Shown here: piece by piece, positions 58,190 through 64,000 of the stretch
How the letters are laid out: the number at the start of each line of letters is the position of its first letter
Position numbering within the stretch: the stretch's first letter is position 1
Assembly (NCBI RefSeq): GCF_015751905.1
Contig: NZ_JADOUF010000001.1
Coordinates: 4,278,001-4,342,000 of the forward strand
Direction of reading: 5' to 3'
Length of the DNA: 64,000 nucleotides
Origin: Longispora fulva
GTDB lineage: Bacteria; Actinomycetota; Actinomycetes; Mycobacteriales; Micromonosporaceae
Position numbers and translations under genes: made by a program
Notes under the pieces: model-generated
Databases searched by the model: none
Told to the model about the DNA's origin: nothing
What the model saw: only the letters and a program-made list of their open reading frames with translations

Positions 58190-59881
58190 ATGGCGAAGAT
58201 AGGCTCCTACACGTTGCGTCGCGCCCTGGCGCGGTCCACGGTCGCGGAGGCGTGGCTCGGCACCGACCCGGCCGGGCAGGGGTTGACCGTCGTGGTCCTG
58301 GACGACTCGGCGAAGCGGGACAACGGCAAGCGGTCGAGCTTCCTGTTCGCCATCAACTTCATCGAGCGGTCCGAGGCGTCCTCCTACCAGGTCATCGGCA
58401 CGGACACCACCGCGCGGCGGCCCTGGATCGCGTTCGCCGGCGAGGGCGAGGAGGGGCCGCGCCAGTTCTTCGGCGCGATGGGCATCCACTACACGCCGGT
58501 GGAGGGCACACAGCTTCCGCCGTCCCGCGACGACACGACCATGGTGCACCAGTTCTCCCCCACGCCCCCGCCGGAGCCGAGCACGGTGGTGCACCAGCTG
58601 CCGGTGCAGCCTCCCCGGCAGCGGGCCGACGCTCCGGCCGACGGCGGGGCGCACTCGCTGCTGCCGCAGCAACCGCAGCACCAGTGGCCGGCGGATCCGG
58701 CTCCGGTTCAGCACCAGTGGCACGCGGACACAGCTCCCGCGCAGCACCAGTGGCCGGCCGATCCCGCGCCGGCCCAGCCGGCGGCGTCGCAGTTCCCCCA
58801 GCAGCCGATGTACCAGCAGCCGACTCCGCCGGTGCCCCAGCATCCGGATCAGGCGTGGCCCAGCCAGCCGATGGCGGCCCAGCCCATGCCGGCCGAGCCG
58901 ATGTCCGCGCCGCCGGTGTCGAGCCAGCCCGGCTACGGGCAGCCGGTGTCCGGGGCGTCCGGCTACGGGCAACCCGCGTCCGGCTACGGCCAGCCCGGGT
59001 CCGCGACCCCGTCCTTCGGACAGCCCGTCTCCGCGACCCCCGCCTACGGCCAACCGGTGTCCGCGACGCCGACCTACGGCCATCCCGTGTCCGGGGTGCC
59101 GGGCTACGGGCAGCCGGTGTCCGCGGTGCCGGCCCCGGTGTCCGGGCCGGCGGGGCCGTACCCGCCGGTGCAGTACGGCTACACCCAGCCCCGGAAGAAC
59201 TCACGGACCGTGCTCATCGCGTGCCTGTCCGTCCTGGTGCTCGCGTTGCTCGTCGGGGGTGGCGTGATCGCGTACACGACGTTGAAGGGCAAGCCCACCG
59301 TCACGGCCACCGCCACGCCGAGCCCCGCCCCGACCGGGTGGACCTCCATGGTGGGCGGCTCCGCCCCCGGCCTCGAACCGCCGGCGGCCGGTGGGTACCC
59401 GTCGGCGTGGTCGACGTTCGGGGCCACGGACCGGCCGGTGGCCGTGCCGTCGGCGGTGGATCTCGGCTTCGACTTCAAGGTGCCGGCCGGGTGGAAGTGC
59501 CAGCTGCGCACGGACCAGCCGGCGGACCTCGTCCTGTACACCTGTGCGGACCGGTTCCAGGCGGAGCCGGTGGAGGCGGAGATCGAGGTGCAGGCCTGCC
59601 CGCCGGGCTGCACCGAGCAGATGCGCACCGACCTGCGGGCGAAGCAGCCGGCCTGGGGTCTGCAGTGGAACCTGTCGGGCCCGAACACCGTCCGGGTCAC
59701 GTCGGAGAAGGTCCCCGGCCCGAATGGCACGACGCGCTACGGGATCGTGCTGATCCGGTACTGGTCCAGTGTTCCCTCCGGGCCCGTCGACCGGCAGGTC
59801 GTGGTGCGGCTGGCCGGCCCCATCAGCCAGGCGAACGCGCTGCAGAAGGTCGGGCACAGCGTGTGGAGCGCCGTGAACTAG
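58190..59881 (+). CDS. Membrane protein with kinase N-lobe-like N terminus
   Basis: The 563-residue protein starts IGSYTLRRALARSTVAEAWL and continues GTDPAGQGLTVVVLDD ... YQVIGTDTTARRPWIAFAGEG (to about residue 90). This looks like the first strands of an actinobacterial Ser/Thr kinase, but the Gly loop and catalytic Lys are degenerate and no catalytic lobe follows. A Pro/Gln-rich region (about 105-335) with repeats such as HQWPADPAP and YGQPVSATP comes next, then one transmembrane helix (VLIACLSVLVLALLVGGGVI) and an extracytoplasmic domain of about 180 residues with four Cys. GAAAGAGG lies before the ATG. Function unknown; perhaps a pseudokinase-type scaffold. Confidence 0.72.
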   Translation: MAKIGSYTLRRALARSTVAEAWLGTDPAGQGLTVVVLDDSAKRDNGKRSSFLFAINFIERSEASSYQVIGTDTTARRPWIAFAGEGEEGPRQFFGAMGIHYTPVEGTQLPPSRDDTTMVHQFSPTPPPEPSTVVHQLPVQPPRQRADAPADGGAHSLLPQQPQHQWPADPAPVQHQWHADTAPAQHQWPADPAPAQPAASQFPQQPMYQQPTPPVPQHPDQAWPSQPMAAQPMPAEPMSAPPVSSQPGYGQPVSGASGYGQPASGYGQPGSATPSFGQPVSATPAYGQPVSATPTYGHPVSGVPGYGQPVSAVPAPVSGPAGPYPPVQYGYTQPRKNSRTVLIACLSVLVLALLVGGGVIAYTTLKGKPTVTATATPSPAPTGWTSMVGGSAPGLEPPAAGGYPSAWSTFGATDRPVAVPSAVDLGFDFKVPAGWKCQLRTDQPADLVLYTCADRFQAEPVEAEIEVQACPPGCTEQMRTDLRAKQPAWGLQWNLSGPNTVRVTSEKVPGPNGTTRYGIVLIRYWSSVPSGPVDRQVVVRLAGPISQANALQKVGHSVWSAVN

Positions 59882-59893
59882 CCGGGAACGCGT

Positions 59894-59934
59894 ACGCGAA
59901 AGGGGCGGCCCGTAGCGGGCCGCCCCTTTCGCGT
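59894..59934. terminator. Strong bidirectional terminator
   Basis: A perfect stem of 18-19 bp (59894-59912 with 59916-59934) and a TAG loop, ending in CCTTTCGCGT, lies between the convergent kinase-like and LCP genes. Confidence 0.85.
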
Positions 59935-59969
59935 GTGTGCGATCAACCAGGCGTGTGCGCGATCAGGCC

Positions 59970-61184
59970 TCAGCCCGGGGGAAGGGTCGCGCCCTTGTCG
60001 TTCTGCAGCGCGGCGAACAGTGCCAGGGCCTTTTCGGTGTCCACCAGGACGACGCTCTGGTCGCCCACCATCCCGGTGCCCTTGTTCGGGCTGGTCAGGA
60101 ACGTGATGTTGCTGCTCGAGATGCTCCTGAGGTCCATCGCGGTGGACACCAGGTTGAAGTCCTTGTCCGTCGTGATGGTCTTGGCGATGGATTCCAGGAA
60201 GGCGGTGAGCTTACCGGGGTTGGCGATGGTCCCGGCGCTGGTGGCCTTGTCGAGAACCCCCTTCACCACCATCTGCTGATGGCGCATCCGGCCGAAGTCG
60301 CCGTCGGTCAAGGTCTTGCGGGTCCGCGCGTACTCGAGGGCGAGGTCACCGTCGAGGTGGATCCGGCCCTTCTTGTACACGTTGTTGGGATTGAAGTACG
60401 ACGTGAACGTGACGTCGTTGTCGATGTCGATGCCGCCCACGGCGTCGACGACGCTCTTGAAGCCCGCGAAGTCGATCACGATCACGTTGTCGATCCGGAT
60501 CTTCGTGAACGACTCGACCATCCGGATCATCAACGGCAGCCCGCCCTGGGCGAACGCCCAGTTGATCTTCCCCTTGGCCCCGCCGTTGCCGTCGGGGGCC
60601 TTGGGAATGTCCACCCAGCTGTCGCGGGGGATCGAGACGATCTGCGCGGTCTTCCGATCCGCGGTCACGTGCGCGACCATGATCGTGTCCGCGCGGGAGC
60701 CCGACGTGTCCGGGTCGCGGGAGTCGCTGCCCAGGACGAGGATGTTCATCGACTTGGTGTCGACCTTGGCGGGCCGTTCCGCCTCCACCAGGCCGTCGAA
60801 GGCGTCGGTCCGGGTCACGTTCTTGTTGAACGACTGCAGATACCACCACCCGGCGAAGCCGGCGGTGCCGCACAGCAGCGCGAACACGACGAGGCAGATC
60901 AACAGGATCTTCCTGGTACGCCGACGCCGGGGCTTCGCGGCCGGTCTCGTCCCGCCGGGCCCGGTCGGGCCGTCGGTGGCCGCCCGGATCGCGCGCGCGT
61001 CGATGACCTGGGTGGGCGTGTCCGCCTCCCGGATGGTGCGGGCCGGGCCGTACTCGCCTCCCCGGTGCTCCTGGGCTGCATGGTCCTGGCGGTCGTCCGA
61101 CTCCTGCCTGCGGTGCCGTCGGCTCCGTCCGGCGTCGTCGGGGCCGCGGTCGGGCGGATGCTGTCCGTCGTAGGGGTGCGACAT
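59970..61184 (-). CDS. LytR-CpsA-Psr (LCP) family glycopolymer transferase
   Basis: The 404-residue protein has a long charged cytoplasmic N terminus (1-100), a transmembrane helix (ILLICLVVFALLCGTAGFAG) and an extracytoplasmic LCP domain: SMNILVLGSDSRD, SRADTIMVAHV, QIVSIPRDSWVDIP, KINWAFAQGG, LALEYARTRKTLTDGDFGRM, RHQQMV. LCP enzymes attach polysaccharides or teichoic-acid-like polymers from polyprenyl carriers to peptidoglycan. TACTCT eight bases before the ATG suggests leaderless transcription. It adjoins a Wzz-like gene and a flippase gene, fitting a surface polysaccharide locus. Confidence 0.93.
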   Translation of the reverse strand: MSHPYDGQHPPDRGPDDAGRSRRHRRQESDDRQDHAAQEHRGGEYGPARTIREADTPTQVIDARAIRAATDGPTGPGGTRPAAKPRRRRTRKILLICLVVFALLCGTAGFAGWWYLQSFNKNVTRTDAFDGLVEAERPAKVDTKSMNILVLGSDSRDPDTSGSRADTIMVAHVTADRKTAQIVSIPRDSWVDIPKAPDGNGGAKGKINWAFAQGGLPLMIRMVESFTKIRIDNVIVIDFAGFKSVVDAVGGIDIDNDVTFTSYFNPNNVYKKGRIHLDGDLALEYARTRKTLTDGDFGRMRHQQMVVKGVLDKATSAGTIANPGKLTAFLESIAKTITTDKDFNLVSTAMDLRSISSSNITFLTSPNKGTGMVGDQSVVLVDTEKALALFAALQNDKGATLPPG

Positions 61185-61309
61185 AGCCGAGAGAGTACAG
61201 GGGCTGGCTGTCGACTTTTGCCCCTGAGCTGGTCGCTGTGAGCGACGGATCTCACTGCCACCTTCGTACGGTGTCGGGCGTTCAACCACGGTGCGTGTTC
61301 GGTGGACGG

Positions 61310-61990
61310 TCAGCGTCCGGGGTCGGGGACCCTGGCGACGCCCCGCGCGGCCGGTGGTTGTCCGGGCTCGTCGGGTCGGGTGCGGCGGCGGTCGGCGCGG
61401 GCCATCAGGACGACCGCGAGGCCGAGGCCGAGGGCGCCGCCGCCGAGCGATCCGCCGAACAGGGGTGTGGCCCAGGACACGGGTTCCGGCCCGGACGGGG
61501 TCCAGCCGACGTCGGTCTGGGTCAGGCGGGCGGTGGCGCCGAGCTCCTTGTCCGGCACCTGGTAGGCGACATACCGGACGAGTTCCTCGGCGATCGTGTT
61601 GGCGATGTCCGAGGCCCGCTCCGCGTCGGTGTCGGTCACGACGACCTCGATCCGGTAACTGTCGACCGGCGACCAGGCCTGGACCCGACTGAGGAGTTCC
61701 GGGTACGAGTACGGCAGGTCCAACGACTCGATGACCTTGCCCAGGATCTGCAGGCTCATCGCCTTGCCACAGAACGTCTTGGTCTGACGCTGCTTCAACC
61801 GCAGCGCCAGCGGAGCGGTGGGGCTCAACGTGGTCGACTTGGTGAACGTGGCGGTCAGGCTGGTCCGCGCCTTGAACACGTCCGGTTCGCGCAGTTCGAC
61901 GGCGAACAGCAGCCCGGTGGTCAGCACGGCTGTGACGAGGACGATCGGCCAGTACACCTTGAGGGCGCGGAGATAGTCGTGCTTCGGCAT
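61310..61990 (-). CDS. Wzz-like chain-length determinant protein
   Basis: The 226-residue protein has an N-terminal transmembrane helix (VYWPIVLVTAVLTTGLLFAV), an extracytoplasmic alpha/beta part with YRIEVVVTDTDAERASDIAN, and a C-terminal helix (FGGSLGGGALGLGLAVVLMA). This is the layout of capsule/Wzz proteins without the tyrosine-kinase domain. It probably sets polymer chain length. It lies 125 bp upstream of the LCP gene on the same strand and is divergent from the flippase gene. Confidence 0.85.
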   Translation of the reverse strand: MPKHDYLRALKVYWPIVLVTAVLTTGLLFAVELREPDVFKARTSLTATFTKSTTLSPTAPLALRLKQRQTKTFCGKAMSLQILGKVIESLDLPYSYPELLSRVQAWSPVDSYRIEVVVTDTDAERASDIANTIAEELVRYVAYQVPDKELGATARLTQTDVGWTPSGPEPVSWATPLFGGSLGGGALGLGLAVVLMARADRRRTRPDEPGQPPAARGVARVPDPGR

Positions 61991-62100
61991 GGCTCTCCCG
62001 CGGTCTGGCGCCCGAACGGGTCCAGGCTACCCTGGCCGGAGCGCGGTCGGAGTGACCAGCACCGCCTCATCCGATCGGTTGGATTTTGTGGGTGTTTTCC

Positions 62101-62264
62101 CCACTTCTCAGGCCGCTTTGTCGGTAAAAGTGGCCCGGCGTACCGGCCAGCGGGCCTTGTGGATCTAAGACGCTTCCGGTAGAAAGATCCCCCAGCGACT
62201 GCGGGGGCACGGGGCTGAGTTTCCTTTCCGCTTGCCAGTCTTGGACAGCGAACGCTCGGAAAGG
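62101..62264 (+). ncRNA. Structured 5' leader with sequestered ribosome site
   Basis: The 280-bp gap before the flippase gene can form four consecutive hairpins: CCACTT/AAGTGG (62101-62133), GGCCCG/CGGGCC (62132-62156), GGATCT/AGATCC (62161-62190) and CCCCC/GGGGG (62189-62207). The last two share bases 62189-62190. An 8-bp stem CCTTTCCG/CGGAAAGG (62223-62230, 62257-62264) then pairs with the Shine-Dalgarno sequence. It may be a cis-regulatory RNA. I could not match it to a known riboswitch class. Confidence 0.4.
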
Positions 62265-62271
62265 ATCACCG

Positions 62272-63534
62272 GTGCCTGAGGTGGGCAAATCCGCCACGGC
62301 CGAGGTGCCCGCGGCTGCGGCTCTCCCCACTCGGACCTCCGTCGTAGCCAGACTGTTCTCGCCGGAGCGGTTGTACATGGCCTCGCTCGGTCTGACCGGC
62401 TGCGCCGCGCTCATGTCCGTCGCCCTGCCGCCCGCCGACCGGGGTGGCCTGGCCGCGAGCATCGTCAGCGCCACCCTGGGCGCGTCCGTGGGCAGCTTCT
62501 CCATCGACACCTTCCTGCTCTCCCGCCCGCACGGCTGGGTTCTCCGGCGCGGGCTGACCTGGCTGTCGACCCTCCTCGCCGGCAGCGTGCTCACCTCCGC
62601 GCTGGTCGCGGCGGTGCTGTCCGCCATCGCCGGCATCGGCAGCACGGCGGTCGGCATGGGCGCCGCCGCCGCGCTCACCGTCTTCAACGCGTGCACGGCC
62701 CTGGGGCTGCGACTGAAGCACTTCACCGTCGTCTACGCGGTGCGTTCGGCCGGTGGCGTGCTGCTCATCGCCGGGTACGGGACGCTGTACCTGATCGGCG
62801 ACCTCGACGGTCGCGCCTGGGCCTGGGTGTGGCTCGGATTCCAGGTCTTCATCGCGCTCACCCTGACCCTGATGGTGCTGCGGTGGGGCCGGGGCTTCGG
62901 CGGCGCGCAGCCCGTCCCTGCCCAGCCCGGGCCCGGGGACCGGCGTGCGGACCTCGCCGCGATCGGGAAGCTGCACCTGGGCATGTGCGCCCAGATGCTG
63001 ACGATGCGCCTCGACCAGATCCTGCTCGCCCGGGTCGCCGGCGCCGGGCCGCTGGGCGTCTACGCGCTGGCGGTCGCCGCGATGGAGTTCGCCCAGGCCG
63101 GTTCGGTCGTCGCGGCGCAGCGGGTGCTCGCCCACCGTGGGCAGGAGAACATCTCGGGCTCCGGGAAGGCCGTGCTCCGGTCAGCGGCTCCACTGGCCGT
63201 CCTCGCCGTGATCGGGCTCGCGGGGATCGGCTGGCTCTCCGACGAGTACTCGAACGCGTGGCTGTACGCCGTGCTGCTGCTGCCGGGCATCCTCGCGGTC
63301 GCCACGAGCAAGATCTGGGGCGCGACCCTGCTCAAACGGACCGGGGAACGGGCCACCACCGTCATCGCCCTGATCGGCCTGGCCGCGGCCCTGCCCTGCT
63401 TCCTCGTCGTGATCCCGCTCTTCGACGCGTTCGGCGCGGCCGCCGCCGTGTCGCTCGCGTACCTGCTGCAAGCCGTCATCACCTGGCGGTGGCTCCGCCG
63501 GTCCCCGTCCACGCCCACGCATGGAGCAATGTAG
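62272..63534 (+). CDS. Wzx-like polysaccharide flippase (MOP superfamily)
   Basis: The 420-residue membrane protein has about twelve hydrophobic segments, with LHLGMCAQMLTMRLDQILLA and GPLGVYALAVAAMEFAQAG as the recognisable second half of oligosaccharide flippases. It should move lipid-linked repeat units across the membrane. GTG start with GGAAAGGATCACC before it; the ribosome site can pair with an upstream CCTTTCCG. It is followed 2 bp later by a GT2 gene. Confidence 0.88.
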   Translation: MPEVGKSATAEVPAAAALPTRTSVVARLFSPERLYMASLGLTGCAALMSVALPPADRGGLAASIVSATLGASVGSFSIDTFLLSRPHGWVLRRGLTWLSTLLAGSVLTSALVAAVLSAIAGIGSTAVGMGAAAALTVFNACTALGLRLKHFTVVYAVRSAGGVLLIAGYGTLYLIGDLDGRAWAWVWLGFQVFIALTLTLMVLRWGRGFGGAQPVPAQPGPGDRRADLAAIGKLHLGMCAQMLTMRLDQILLARVAGAGPLGVYALAVAAMEFAQAGSVVAAQRVLAHRGQENISGSGKAVLRSAAPLAVLAVIGLAGIGWLSDEYSNAWLYAVLLLPGILAVATSKIWGATLLKRTGERATTVIALIGLAAALPCFLVVIPLFDAFGAAAAVSLAYLLQAVITWRWLRRSPSTPTHGAM

Positions 63535-63536
63535 AT

Positions 63537-64000
63537 ATGGACGTCTCGATCGTCGTTCTGGCCTGGGAGGACATCGACCGCACCGCGCAGTGTGTCCGGT
63601 CCCTGCCGACCGCAGCCGAGATCATCGTGGTCGACAACGGCAGCTCCGCACCGATCCGGGACGCCGTCGAGGCACTGTGCGGGGAGGTCGGCGCGCAGTA
63701 CGTCCAGTCCGGCGAGAATCTCGGCTACGCCCGGGGGATGAACCTCGGCGCACGCCACGCCACCAGGACGAACATCATCCTGGCCAACAACGACGTGATC
63801 GTGCACAGCGACAGCGTCGACCGGCTGCTGGCCGCGCTGGACGCGCCCGACGTCGGCGCGGCCTTCCCCCAGGTGGTCAACCCGGACGGGAGCGACGAGA
63901 CCGCTGGCGGCCGCTTCCTCACCCCCGGTCTGGGCATCGCGCACGCCGTCGGGCTGAACCTGCTCGTGCCCCGGCTGCGGATCACCGCCGAGCCCGCGGT
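63537..64000 (+). CDS. GT2 glycosyltransferase (5' part)
   Basis: The frame starts with ATG 63537, 2 bp after the flippase stop, and runs off the window after 154 codons. VSIVVLAWEDIDRTAQCVRS, IIVVDNGSSAP, NLGYARGMNLGARHATRTN and IILANNDVIVHSD form a GT-A domain with the DxD-like NND motif of rhamnosyltransferase-type GT2 enzymes. It probably builds the repeat unit that the flippase moves. Confidence 0.9.
   Translation, partial: MDVSIVVLAWEDIDRTAQCVRSLPTAAEIIVVDNGSSAPIRDAVEALCGEVGAQYVQSGENLGYARGMNLGARHATRTNIILANNDVIVHSDSVDRLLAALDAPDVGAAFPQVVNPDGSDETAGGRFLTPGLGIAHAVGLNLLVPRLRITAEPA

Noticed and set aside
62189-62220. Similarity to TPP or c-di-AMP riboswitch (CGGGGGCACGGGGCTGAG)
   Set aside because: The other conserved blocks of those classes are absent, so only a generic structured leader is claimed.
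1-64000. CRISPR arrays, insertion sequences, integrases, attachment sites
   Set aside because: No regularly spaced repeats of suitable length, no transposase or integrase motifs, and no tRNA 3'-end duplication were seen.

Overview
The window is a 64 kb chromosomal segment with very high G+C and GC-rich third codon positions. Evidence for an actinomycete includes a HAIR-type HspR operator before lon, several probable leaderless starts, a SARP/NB-ARC/TPR regulator, LigC, a DUF1992 protein, an AAC(2')-I acetyltransferase and a DPPR-synthase-like UbiA enzyme. A Micromonosporales-like genome is my best guess; this is inference, not a database result. No prophage, transposase or CRISPR array is visible.

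Layout. 1-8.7 kb is alpha-glucan metabolism: a debranching enzyme, a GT4 glucan synthase and branching enzyme GlgB run leftwards in an overlapping operon, opposite a GH63-like glycosidase; LigC and an orphan PemK-like protein follow. At 8.8-9.1 kb lies a tight array of four tRNA genes, three with odd features, behind a tiny ORF and a terminator. At 9.7-11.2 kb a 19-codon ORF precedes a secreted CHAP protein carrying seven nearly identical 38-39 residue repeats. At 11.9-17.4 kb an ABC sugar importer is coupled to a GH20 hexosaminidase, with a divergent IclR regulator and a palindromic operator, resembling a Das-type chitobiose system. At 17.7-23.3 kb are assorted single genes: MFS transporter, FMN reductase, a 52-residue protein, an ADP-ribosylglycohydrolase, a VOC remnant, a Tat-exported lactonase-fold protein and an ATP-grasp enzyme.

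The most system-like region is 23.3-30.8 kb: seven overlapping or tightly spaced genes on the minus strand (GT2, LPG-synthase-like membrane protein, GT4, class III aminotransferase, extended SDR, UbiA prenyltransferase, membrane-anchored EEP phosphatase). Together they look like a pathway making and handling a polyprenyl-linked, probably amino-sugar-containing glycolipid. A 21-bp element (20/21 identical) lies upstream of this operon and again upstream of a small ornithine-cyclodeaminase-like gene about 1 kb away. It has the heptamer-4 bp-heptamer layout of SARP sites, and a large SARP-type regulator is encoded at 33.3-36.5 kb, after an orphan sugar-binding lipoprotein that has its own leader ORF. 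A peptide deformylase with an unusual motif 2 sits between the two copies.

36.5-41.4 kb holds a LysR regulator, a membrane protein and an MprAB-like two-component system, flanked on both sides by CTTAG direct repeats with 22-bp spacing, likely its own operator. 41.5-44.2 kb is a secreted M4 metalloprotease. 44.3-53.5 kb holds Nudix, BKACE, SDR, hydrolase, Lon, PAF-acetylhydrolase-like, GNAT and DUF1992 genes. 53.4-55.0 kb is a SnoaL gene facing a TetR-aac(2') pair across clustered operators. 55.0-58.1 kb is a nucleotidyltransferase-LysR pair facing a threonine-dehydratase-like gene. 58.2-59.9 kb encodes a membrane protein whose N terminus resembles a truncated kinase N-lobe. The right end (60-64 kb) begins a surface polysaccharide locus: LCP ligase, Wzz-like protein, a structured leader, a Wzx-like flippase and a truncated GT2.
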